Source: Phoronis australis
Taxonomy: Eukaryota > Phoronida > Phoronidae
DNA: 64,000 bases
Direction of reading: 5' to 3'
Assembly: GCA_002633005.1 (NCBI GenBank)
Contig: NMRA01000657.1
Coordinates: 111,972-175,971 of the forward strand
This document shows positions 1 to 11,421 of the stretch, piece by piece (position 1 is the first letter of the stretch; each line of letters starts with the position of its first letter). Under the pieces are notes generated by a model. That model did not search any database. It was not told the origin of the DNA and worked only from the letters and a program-made list of their open reading frames with translations. The translations under genes and the position numbers were made by a program.

Positions 1-2
1 TC

Positions 3-170
3 GAGGAATCTGAGGCATTTAATGATGAACAACTGTTGTGGCTTAATTTGGAAAAACACTTAGCAAAACTAACTTCCAAGTATGCATACTGTGGCGGAAT
101 TAAGAAATACGATTATGGCAGTGCTAACTGTAGCAGAGCCACAAAGTGTGCTAAAATAGTAGGAAATTAA
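3..170 (+). CDS. Unrecognised open frame entering from the left edge
   Basis: An open frame of 55 codons runs from the window edge to TAA at 168-170. It holds four cysteines and is rich in Lys, Leu and Asn. I recognise no family. It has no start in the window and could be a final exon of a neighbour, a transposon fragment or chance. It lies on the strand opposite to gene 1, inside or just beyond the interval where gene 1 intron 8 should run. Confidence 0.15.
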   Translation, partial: EESEAFNDEQLLWLNLEKHLAKLTSKYAYCGGIKKYDYGSANCSRATKCAKIVGN

Positions 171-708
171 GCATAACATTTCTGTAGCAGATAAAAGGTT
201 GATTGGCGCAGGGGGAGACCGAGGTCTTCAATGCTCAGAAAGATTTCGGCAGGCAAGAGACTTGCAAAGAAAATGGCACAGTTGAGTTCGGGCATTCTAA
301 AGGAAAGAACTGCAGCCAATTCCACTTACTCGGTGCAACTTTTCTCACCCGACGGCGTTGTTTCACGATACCGCAACTTCAAACAACGTCAAAGAAACGA
401 AACGCGGAGGGTGAGATATTTCAGAGTATTAATATTTATTCTTGGATACAGGTGTCCACCTCAAAATGAATAACCCACGGTCATTCTTTATGCCGATAGC
501 AATGTTTTCGCCAACTGAAGAAGAACAAGAATCATAGACATCCCGCGCGCTCCGTCTATGGTTGTGACACTTCAAACTTTCAACACGATAGGTAGCCGCA
601 GAAAGTTCGATGTTGACCTCATTCTAATCTTCTCTGTAATCCACAGTCTGGGGACGAAAACAATTCAAATCCGCTCCTCGAAATAGGGCTTGCTTAGCTG
701 GAATTCAG

Positions 709-957
709 GGGCCCGTTCCAAGAAACTGACTTAAGTTCATTTTTGACTGAAGTCTAAGATTTGTCTCAAATTCCGAACTTTAAAACTTCTACATTTGATA
801 AGATAGTCAAAATTAAGACAAAACTTAAGTAAAAAACTTAAGTCGAACATAATATCTCTTTTTTGAAATGATCTTGACACAGATTTAAGTCTTATCTTAA
901 AATTGACTGAAAGTTAAGATCTGTCTTAGCTAAGTCAGTTTTCTTGGAACGGGGCCC
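709..957. mobile_element. MITE-like element with ~25-bp terminal inverted repeats
   Basis: The left end reads GGGCCCGTTCCAAGAAACTG. The reverse complement of the right end reads GGGCCCCGTTCCAAGAAAAC. The match continues into GACTTA with small indels. The ~250-bp interior is AT-rich, has many AAGT/ACTT inverted motifs and has no coding capacity. I could not settle a target-site duplication. The structure is that of a non-autonomous DNA transposon; the superfamily is not assigned. Confidence 0.75.
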
Positions 958-1153
958 AGAACTGCGGTCATGAGAGTGTTTTCACCTCCTGATTGCGAAG
1001 CGATCGAGTTAGCAGTGGTATCTTCATCAGCGCGTGCTCTCAGCGGGAGGTCACCGCTTTATGCACTCAAGCGCTCGACAACAGCTAAACTGACGAGTCT
1101 CAGAACTCCCACATGCAAATTTGATATGCAAATGAGGGAGTACTTGACTACTG

Positions 1154-1206
1154 CGCCATCTATACATCGACGGAAAATAAGCTTTTCCGTCGATGTATAG
1201 ATGGCG
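1154..1206. repeat. Perfect 24-bp inverted repeat with 5-base loop
   Basis: Arms 1154-1177 and 1183-1206 are exact reverse complements, beginning CGCCATCTATACATCGACGG, around the loop TAAGC. A transcript would form a 24-bp stem. It could be a microRNA-like hairpin or, more likely, the remnant of a palindromic transposon end. Confidence 0.85.
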
Positions 1207-1940
1207 ATGTATTTTTTAAAAATACCCGTGACTGCGTGTGGGAAATTGCGATTGCGTGCACTGAAGTCGATATTTTCAAAGTACAATTTCACCACTGTTT
1301 AAGGTTGAAAAGTGAGTTTTTTTGATATCCTTCTATAGAAAAAGCTTTAATCTCTCTGATAAAATCATCTGTTTCTTTTTAAACGAAACTTAAATCCTGA
1401 AATTAGTCCGGGGAAGGAGGCCAAAAACGGCGGTTTAGCTAGTTGTCCCTTCCTGGTTATCTCTTCCTGCTCGCACTAATATAATATAGAAAATGAATGG
1501 CCAAGTCAGCTTGGTTCGACAAAAAAGATCGTCAAGCATTCAGCACCAAATATTGTTTGCAAGACCCTTATCATTAGGAATGTCAAACTGAAGTTAGCCG
1601 GTGTTTGAGGATCAAGTTATAGGCTAGTTTGTGCTCAGTAGAGTGACAATCACGTAGTTGGTAGACAGAATCATAAGAACCATCAAATGCACACGAAATA
1701 AATGGTGAAATAGGGATGGTGTTGACAAGTTTCTAATTTAATAGTACAGAAAACGAGCTAGGTCATATATACACGACCACTAAGTGAAGTGAGTCAGCGC
1801 TGCTGGCAAAGACAGTAGTCATACCATACGCCGTAAGTTTTTCGTAAATTATGCTTCACATTGGCTAAACCATCAAAGCCATGTTGGTGTAGGTACGTTT
1901 GAGCACGGCGTTTTTTGATGGGAGCGCAGCATTGCGTCCC

Positions 1941-2136
1941 GGGTTCTATGCACCCCGGGTCCTTTGTGTCCTGGTTCTATGTGTTCCAGGTTCTATGTGT
2001 CCCGGGTTCTATGTGTCCCAGGTTCTATGTGTCCCAGGTTCTATGTGTCCCAGGTTCTATTTGTCCTGGGTTCTATGTGTCTCGGGTTCTATGTGTCCCG
2101 AGGTCTTATGTATCCCGGGTTTTATGTGTCTTTATT
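1941..2136 (+). repeat. 16-bp minisatellite, about 12 copies
   Basis: The unit is close to GTTCTATGTGTCCCAG and is repeated head to tail with scattered substitutions (CCCGG, CCTGG and CTCGG endings). Because 16 is not a multiple of 3, overlapping open frames arise in all three plus-strand frames. They are products of the repeat and not genes. Confidence 0.9.
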
Positions 2137-2224
2137 TTGTGTTACAGTGCAGGCGCTAAGCGGACGAGTGTGCAAGTTTTAGCTCCAATCGCCAGTTTTG
2201 GTTCACATTACAATTTTAAGGTGC

Positions 2225-2890
2225 TTTTTGATCTTCATATAGGAAAAACATTGACCTCATTGACCTTGAGTTGCATGCATAATTAGGTCAACATTTGGCC
2301 TAATAACATCAACTACATTCAGTCATATCTCTGGAACAACATGACAGAATCTCAGGGTCTTTGGATCGATTCTTATGTTCCTCATGAGACCCCGGGCGCT
2401 CAATTACTTTTTGACACTTAAGAGGTCATTCAAGATCAGGATCACGTGACAATTTTCCCACAACGATATCCTTAGCCAAAAACGTTCATAATATTCGAAT
2501 CACAGGCAGTATGTGCAGGTTTCATAAGAAATTTCCATATTTGGTCCAAATGACCATTTTGATTTGCACTAAAATAATTTGACTCCATTAACTCTAATTT
2601 GCATGAATAATTAGCTCATAGTTGTGAGTAATAATTATAATGACTTACTTGTAAGCATATCTCTCAAACCATTTGGAGGTATCCGACGATCTGTGACTCG
2701 AATATGTTAACCTGCGCTCCCAGTTCATTTTTAAAACTTCCAACGTCATTCTAGGTCAAAGTCGCTTGAAAATTTCCCATAATTCGCCATTTTACCCCAA
2801 AAAGTACATAAAACTCATGCAGTGAACAGTATTTGAAGATCATGTAAGAAATATCTATTCTTTTCCGAAATGGCCATTTTGAGTTGCTTT
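2225..2890. repeat. Two diverged tandem units of about 350-400 bp
   Basis: Motifs recur in the same order in two blocks. Examples are ATATCTCT followed by a run ending in a frozen-like GTGACTCG or GGGTCTTTGG block, then CATAAGAAATTTCCAT versus TGTAAGAAATATCTAT, then AATGACCATTTTGA versus AATGGCCATTTTGA. The ACATTGACC/TTGACC-rich composition resembles the tandem array at 38.87-40.15 kb. The boundaries are approximate. Confidence 0.5.
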
Positions 2891-3413
2891 CGAGCGCTGA
2901 CCAAGGACATATAGAACCCGGTTTGAAATTAACCATTGTCCCCCTGGAGAAATTGTCCGGCTTGCACGTATTTGAATGAATAACCGGGTAATCCACTGCA
3001 ACACGACCGCGTGCTGGCATTCAAATACATGCAGCTAGGACATTCTTTAAGGGGAAACAATCACAACTACCACACCGGTGATGTCTTTAACTCTTAAAGA
3101 GTTCCCACAAATACTCCGGCAGTGGTCCTTCCCGGCTTCCGTCCAGGAAATTGAAGACTGAACTTGAACGTGCAGAGGATTATGGAGGGTCTGCCAGTCA
3201 CGCTGAGAGTTGGCAGCACGGATAGGGGGCGTGTCTAGGTATTATGGTGACAGCGTGAAGACCAATTCTGGCTATGGTTAGTTCACTGAGTCCTCAAGCA
3301 CAAAGACAATGTCGGTTATCTTCAAAGAGAAGTACTTTTCACATACCTGAAAAGTTGAGCGACTTCCGTATTACTAATTTGAACGATGTAGAAATCAATG
3401 GCAAGTCACTCAC

Positions 3414-3584
3414 TTTTATCCCCACCGCCGCCACCGCCACCGCCGCCGCCGCCACCGCCGCCGCCACCGCCACCGCCGCCGCCACCGCCACCGCCACATT
3501 CTTTCACGGGATTGCCAGGGCAGTAGCACTTACAGTCTTTCCCCACAAATCCCTCGCCAGGGCACCTCTTTCGGGAGCACCGAC
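3414..3584 (-). CDS. Gene 1 exon 8: EGF-like domain and polyglycine linker
   Basis: A 171-nt, phase 1-1 exon (acceptor TTGCAG, donor GTGAGT). It encodes six cysteines, RCSRKRCPGEGFVGKDCKC then YCPGNPVKEC, in the spacing of the EGF-like module that follows many invertebrate astacins. Twenty-five consecutive glycines written as GGC/GGT follow, then Asp-Lys. The plus-strand Ala/Thr-rich open frame over the same bases is a shadow of this repeat. Confidence 0.9.
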
Positions 3585-6500
3585 CTGCAAATACATGCAT
3601 AATGCTCTAACTGGTGTGGAAAACTTGCAAGAATAGAGAGTGATCCTAGTAATTCAGCAATCCAAAACTAGGCTTTGTAATCTCGTGTAAAGGTTGGATT
3701 CCTGATCTAACAAGCAGGAAGGGAGGGCAAGAAATAGAAAGTATACACTTAAAAAGTGCAACGCACTGACGAAAAATGGGAAAGGCGGGGTTGCACTGTA
3801 GTTGGAAATTAGTTGCACAACAGTTCATTTATTTAATGTTTTGTGAATGCGTATATCTAATTCAGACAGGGATAGGGGGATTTAATATTGAATAACAGTC
3901 GTCTTAAAGACTCATATTTTGTAAAACAAGTTAAGCAAACTAAATGAGATGTCAAAGAGAGAGAGTGCTACCACCCTGTCACAGAAAGACGCTGTACACA
4001 GAATCAATGAGGACAGTATTCACTTTCAAATATCTGCTCAATCTTTTTATCGCTTTTGATCAATATCAGATCGATCGCTATACCCCACAGCGCTCATAAA
4101 GGGAACGAAAGCGGTCAACGAGGAGTTTTTTTGGAAAAGGAAATTAAAATGACATCGTTGACGAGGGGAACAGTGAGAACACTTAAGTATTAAAGAGGCC
4201 TGGAACGCGATGTGGAACACGAGAACTCTTGATTTAAACCTTTTAAACAGATCGTGGTGAATCTAATTCTTGGAGGCCTTCAAGTTCAATAAAGTATATT
4301 CTTATTTATTTCGATTTTTGGAGATGCTAACCTGAGAATTATTCACTTTCAATTTGATATTACAAGGATTTTTTTTCGAAACACAGACGATATATAACTC
4401 TTTTATTCTAGGCCAACCCAGTTTTCAAATCTTCCTCACCTAATAACATACATCCGGGCATGCTCTCGAATAACAACCCAGTAAACATTTCCCAAGCGCA
4501 TGCTAGCTTCCGTTTTCTTTACAGCAAAGGTCAAAAGTCACATTGTCCATATAAGAGAAACGTGCTACCTCTAAGGAGACGTGCTTTGTTTTGTAGAAAA
4601 ATCGAAGAAGTGACAATACCAATTGACTGGTTATTTTGTTTTTTTTTCTGAAATTTAAAACTAAATGAAAATGCTTCGACATCAACAGAAAATTCAAAAT
4701 CTTTACGAAAAAATCGTAAAAACATCTGGTGAAGAGTTTGACTTCCGTGTCAATGGCAGAGAATCTCTTTGAATAATTCAATTAGGCATTGCTCATCATT
4801 CTATGCTACTTTAACAAACACAAGTTTGGAGACCTTAGAATGGGACATACGGAAGGCGTGATTGTCAGAAGCACAATAAGATGAGCTGAAGATGGGGACA
4901 ATCCGACAATTTTTTCTTTAACCTGGAAAAGAAAAATATTTGCAGAACCCTATTACCAAAGTAATCACGACCAAATCACTTCTCAGCTGAGAATTTTTGT
5001 TAAAATTGAGCTTTGATAGATCGCTGTACCCATCTCAAGATAGTGATTTAGAAAAAATGGAACAAACCAAAAAACAAAAAAAATTCTAAGCGAACATTCC
5101 GGGACGAAATTCGTTTAATTAAACCGCTCGTATTTTAAAGAGAGTGAAACATGGAAAAGGTCCATGATGTGATGGTCTGTATAAATTCTTCTCTATATAT
5201 TTACCAATGGATTTAGCTTGGAGAAAAGCAATAATTCATTCGCTCATTGGTCTATGAAGCTAATCTTTAAAAAGCTGCAGAATACATGTTAAAAGATTTT
5301 GTTGTCGGTATGCATTGATGTCAGAATGAAAACGATACTGCTTAATATCATAAACGAAAATCAATGAGAATTGCATGCTGGTGTACCTACAGGGTGTGCA
5401 TACAGCACGATGCCCTACATTTTACTAACGAACACAATATTCCTGGAATGCTATTACTAGATGATTTTCCGAAAACTTTTCATTGACAGCCTATTTCTTG
5501 AAATTCATGGGTAATGTTTTATCATTCTTCAGCATCAGCGAATGTGTCATTGAGTGGGTCGACATCTTAAATTCTACTTCTCAAGTCTACGTTGCGCCTA
5601 ATGGATTATCTTTTGTTGCTTTTCCTACTCTGCAAGGGTGAGCGACGTATGTCACCAGTCTCTTGCATTACCGCATGTGAAGAATAATTGGGCTATTAGG
5701 ATTATTAAATGGCTTCATCTTTCAAACCTTTATGCTGATGGCATGGCTCTTTGCCTAGATGGTTCAGAAAAAAGCCTGATTTTTTTATCTTTTAGATCAA
5801 TGCGGTAAGCGTTCCTGGTTAAAACCTTGCATAGGTAAGGTTGAGTGCATCGGGACTAAGGGCAGTAACTCTGACGGAAATGTTGCATTTTGTTACAGTG
5901 AGACATAAAGATGACATCGACTTCATTTACTGTATAAGGAATAACATTTACTGGTGATTTCTTTGACATTGTACAATTTATTTTTGCACAAAGTTTCGGG
6001 AAATCGAAATGCTAGTTAGCGTGTTGTTTGAAACAAATTGAACAGCCTTAGGCAAGATTACCGCTATCAAATAAATTTCGCCGATCGAATTGTTTCATAT
6101 GTTTATTACCCTTTCTGTTGAAGAACCTTGAATTGCTTTTCAAGAAATTTATTGGCAGAGAAGTGATAGAAAACCAGGAGCACTTAATTCGAAGATCATG
6201 GTAAACGTGTTTACAAAACGATTCACACGGACTTCTTCGTTGTATGTTAAGGTGACGATTGGATTCGGCGAATCGTCAACATCCAATCGAACTGTTTTTG
6301 GTTTGATACGTTAACACAATGTAGAAATCACATTAAACTGGAGAATCACAATTTCAAAATATACATTCATAGAAAATGTTCAAATGGGCCGGTTCGTGGG
6401 AAATGGGCACACGTGAGTAAATGCTTTCGTCTCATTACGGCTCGTATCAAGAAAATATTAATATAAGCAACCACTTAGGTGTGACTGTGATGACGGAATG

Positions 6501-9500
6501 TAGGTGTGAAGTGCGTAAGTATATGTACAAAGTATTATCATTCGTGCTTATTTGAAATAGTGCATATGTGTTTGTACTTAAGCATAATGATCAATAAATA
6601 TGTTACAAATCAATCAGGAATCGTAACCGGTTGACCCACCCGAACAAACGGAGTGAAGCCATTGTGGTCTCGCGGGTCAAACGTTAAATTCGACTCACTT
6701 TGCCATTACAATAGTAAACGTTTACCTCCACAGTGAAAACTAGACCATGTAATTTCCTGTAAGAAATAACTCACTACTTCAAAATATACGGTTCGAACAT
6801 CATCCAACATATAAGTCATGTAGTGTTAATTCGTCGAGCAGTTTGTCAGTTGGTATTAAGTGCATGTTAATCGATCATGTAGGCATAATAGGCAAGGGGT
6901 ATTTTCACAACCCGTCCTTCACATCTTTCTCATCCTAGGCCCGTCCTTCAACTTTTTGGATCCGTCCTTTCCATCGTAAGGTCCATCACTCCCATCGGCA
7001 GCCCGAATTCCACGCATCGATATTCAAGTCTCATAAATAGGGTCTTTCTTTTGGCAGACTGCAAATATGCTACACTTGATTGGCTCCGCCAGTACAGACG
7101 GGTCAACTGACTAAGTCATGTGGTCGGTTTCTAGAGCAGAAGTCGTCATCGAGAACCAATCAAAGTCATAGCCCGTGAAATGAATCAAGTGCGAACTTCA
7201 ACTTACACAAACGTCTAGCAGGTGTTCATGACAAAATTTGTACTTTGCAGTACCTTCAGTGGAGTAAAACAGTTGACTACTCTGCGTGTCAAGCTTGATC
7301 ACGTCTACATGCGAATTGCCACGTATATGGCTTTCGCTACACATGTACAAACAAGTATCTTACTTGGCTTGCAGTTGTACATCAGGTTTAATAACTTCAC
7401 GTCCCGGAAGCTGAATCCCTGTCTGTTTCCAATTAGATGTTGGTTTTTAGGATCCACAGTCTGGATTGTCCTTCGTCCATTTGTTGAAAATGCCTGTTGT
7501 AGAAAAGGTCCTCTTTAAAGATCAAAATTACAAAGTATCATACGATCAGACACTAAAGAATGAGTAACTGTTTAACCTTCCAATATCCAAGCGCAGAGTC
7601 TTAGGAACATCGTGTTCCCAATTACTTGATTTACAGAAGTCCTGTCATCATGAATGACATCATTTTGAAATTTTCTGAGAATGAGGTCATTTTGTGCACA
7701 GCCAGGTAAAGAAATCGTATGTTGGTTTTCAAATTTTAGTTATTTCGTGAACTCAAGAAACAACTTAGTGTTCTCCAAGTCCGGTTATCAACTAAATTTT
7801 TTCGCTGTCTATTCGAGTTGAGTCAGATTGACCTCACTACCAGCTGGACTATGGAAAATAACCAGCGTACCAAAATCGTGTTACCAAACTTAGAGCAAAA
7901 TGTTACACCGAGCGGCAGCCACGGTACTGTTTGAATCGCTATTTCCGGTGAATAAAACTCAGGTGATGTGAATGGAATGATAATCTTTGAATAGGCGCAG
8001 ACATGGAATTATGGATATACCACGATGTGGTACAATTAATATCTCCACCAGCACCTTGTGTGTGTGTATGGCAACATGCTCATAAAAGTTTGATGAAGCA
8101 TCGGGAAGACATCCAATTGAATATGTTGTTCTAATAAGTATGCAAGGGACGTCTGCAAAATTAGGTTTGCACTTGTGGGACTTAATAACGGTAACTATGG
8201 TGGGCGTGGCCTAACCAAGTTTTTCCAAACAATCCGTTATGTGAACAAATCGGCCGTCACAGACCATTGCGTTATTCATGACCATGCTATTGGCTGGGGA
8301 AATTCGAAAGCATGCCTCCGTGACAGCGTGGGAAATTATTCTGTTAAAAAAGCGGGTGATAGAGTGGACATCTTGCAATTTTAATTAGTAAAAATACCGT
8401 GATAGTGTCGCGAAATAAATTTGCTTTGCTGCAGTTATTCATTATCAAGTGACATTACAGATTGTATCTTTTCTTGCATAATAAACGTTATAGAAATTCC
8501 AATGCAAGACAGTAAAGATGTGTTTTCATTTAAATATTTCGGTTCCATTGAAATAAAGAACACAGTACAAGTAATTGTATTAGTAGTTTAAGTGAATGCA
8601 GGAGACTAAGGACCAGCAGGCACTAGCGACCACGACTTTGAGACAATGAAGTATTGCGTTTCTGAAAAAAATGGAAGACTTCGATTGGTCGTAAGTGTTT
8701 TGATAGGAAAGTAACGCGGTGGGTAATTTCGTCATGGGGGATTTAATTTCCGCAAGCGCACTGTTGTGTATGCAATTCCGAACATGTACTTACATAAGCC
8801 CCATAATGCATCATGCTCGTGAAGTCGTAAGGAACGTTATAGGTGTTGATCACGTTGGAACTGTACTTCTGGAAGTTGTACAAGACAGACGACGGTATAT
8901 TTTGGCGCAGTATGCGGACGTAGTTATCACGGTCTGGTCTTGTCTGTTCATGGTGGAACCCAGCTGCGTGACCAATCTCGTGCATAATTATCCCTTTCTG
9001 AAACAGAACATTTATTCATATTTATGTGGTGCCACAAAGAGCACTTGTCTGGTTTTAGCTAATACAACGTTCATATGCCGTGCTATTATAAGTCAAATTA
9101 GATGTCTGATACGCCGCCCGAAAAATTGTGGCATGAACTCTCGTCAGATGATGTTTGGTTATAATTTGCCTTCTTATCGTCTTTCCCAAACTCTGAAGGC
9201 AGAATTCTCCTTCTTACAATCCTGACTCGTGTGGACAGGCTCCATGGTAGCAAACACTTCATTGGCCAAATTATTAGCACTTGAGATATATTTCGACCAC
9301 TGGTGACTACAACCCTGATTATAAATTCCCAAACTGTCTATGCATTTTTCATCAGACTGAAGTAAACTTACGCAAAACATAAAGAAACAAATTTAGCTGT
9401 TTTACAATGGCCCAGTTGCAATTATCATTTTTTGTCCTAAAATGTCTGTTAACGAAGCATTCCTCTAACGAGTAAAAATTTTCAAAAGTCCATAATAACT

Positions 9501-11381
9501 GATTTCCTTCAAACCCGTGGAGTTGTTAAACACTCCAAGGTTTATGTAAACCTAAGTGGTCTTTTCGTTTGGCCATCTAATTAACGATTCGTGCCTTAAC
9601 TAGTTTTGCGCTAGTTAGGCTACCTGTCAACATTTAAACGCGCATTTCTCTAAAACAATTCAACCAACAGTGATGATGTTTGTGTCAGTTTGTAATTCGT
9701 TGCCTATTTTATTCAATTCAACTGTACTGTTAAAATTCTCTTTTGTTACTGCGATGAGAAGATTCAAATCAGGTTCTTTCAAAGGCAAAATTTAAAAACG
9801 CGTTTATATCAATTGCCTTTGTATTTGCACAAAACCTCCACCACAATCCCCTAAACGATTTGGATGGGCATCTTAAGACTTTATGAGCTACGACTACTAC
9901 AGTTTGCCAAAATTTGATGTTTTCGCACTTTTTCATTATATCATCGCATACAATGTAGTATTTTAGTTTTTATTATAACTGAATATGATTTATGTATACA
10001 GACAGCAAGTAAGTATACCGCTTGCAATTTTAAGGAAATGTTCATGTGTATTACGCCTAAATACAGGTCAATAAATCCACAAAAATTCAACACTGCTTTG
10101 TTTTTTGCCTAGATCACTCACTGGGCTTCCTGGGAAAAATCCGTAACTCAAAAAGGGCCCTAAAATAAAAGACCGTTTCAATAAAGACCATTTCAATGAA
10201 GACCATTTCATTAATACGTGTACGTCAAGCACAACGCGTGCACTAATTCACATCACCTCCTTTTGCGAATATCTACTAAGACGTTACGCTCTTTTACGAT
10301 AAATCAACAACTCAAGTTCGACGCTAAGCCAGACGCCAAGTCGCATTCATCCTCTGACTCAATTCCTTCCGCCGACGACAGAACATAGAACGCAAACCAA
10401 CGCATAGGCTGGTGGCGCCAATTTCACCGATCTTGCCCGATTCTTGCCGAACAATTTCGACTTCTGTCTGTTTACTTCCTGTTGTTGTGTCAAAAATGCG
10501 CTGATTTTACGAAATAAACGGAAGAATCGTGAATCAAAGGTAATAAATCTAGGAAATCTGAAGTTTTGGCACCAATCTAGAGGGAATTATTGTTCAACTT
10601 TGAAAGTCGCTCTGGCGACTTCGTGGCGACTTGGAATTTTTCCTAGATCGCCAAACACAATTTGAGGTCGCATTGACGACCAGCAGGTCGCCAAATCGAG
10701 CGCTGAAAGACCATTTCACACAAAACATTTCAATTGTATAAGCAAGCACGAATAGTATACTTCTTTGCATCACCAGCTCTTGGATGGTTAAACATTCTTC
10801 GAATACTAAGTCGTTTCGCTCTTTTACGGTAAATCAATAATTGAAATTCTTATTGTGCACATAGTTGTAGACACCTGTTTCCGCGTTGTGAAAGCCCGTG
10901 TGAGCCAACGAGAAAATGCTGATCAAAATCGTGACTTAGTCAGCAAAAATACCTCAATCGTAGACGTTCGGGCTTGAACATGTAAACGAAACTATGTAAA
11001 TACTTTACTAAGACGAGGCACCGAAATCACGACTCAATTCACCATTATAATGCATTGGACACAAGAGGTTTCTGGGGGTAACCTCAACCCATGTTTAACT
11101 AATCAGGTTTACCCTGCGACATCCATACGCCAGACTGACGGGTTGTCCTCCTCCACTCATGCCAACGTAAGATGAACAGCCGCCGCCATTTTGTAACCGG
11201 ATATAGTTTCTTTGATTTGTTCGGCGAACGAGACGCAAACACGTGTACTTATTGTAGTCGTTTATGGCTGCCATGATCTGGCTCCTCTGAACTCCATCTA
11301 CAAAGGAACAGAGAGATAAAATAGCATTTTGAAATCTCCATTTTATAGGAATGATAGAGAGAGTTCCATTTTATGCGAATG

Positions 11382-11421
<40 letters not shown>

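Larger units (their letters stand above)
171..3413. other. Non-coding stretch, probably intron 8 of gene 1
   Basis: No exon of the astacin-ShK type was found here on the minus strand. In gene 2 the equivalent intron is about 3.4 kb, so the first ShK exon of gene 1 is expected at or beyond the left window edge. The stretch carries a MITE-like element (709-957), a perfect hairpin (1154-1206), a 16-bp minisatellite (about 1941-2136) and a diverged tandem repeat (about 2225-2890). Short open frames in it are not supported as genes. Confidence 0.6.

Noticed and set aside
1899-2286. Three Cys/Tyr/Val/Pro-rich overlapping plus-strand frames
   Set aside because: Products of a 16-bp minisatellite in three frames.
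3274-3636. Plus-strand 120-codon Ala/Thr-rich frame
   Set aside because: Shadow of the gene 1 EGF-like/polyglycine exon.
8719-9225. Plus-strand 168-codon frame, the longest in the window
   Set aside because: It runs antisense over the zinc-site exon of gene 1 and has no domain of its own; the minus strand carries the astacin signature.
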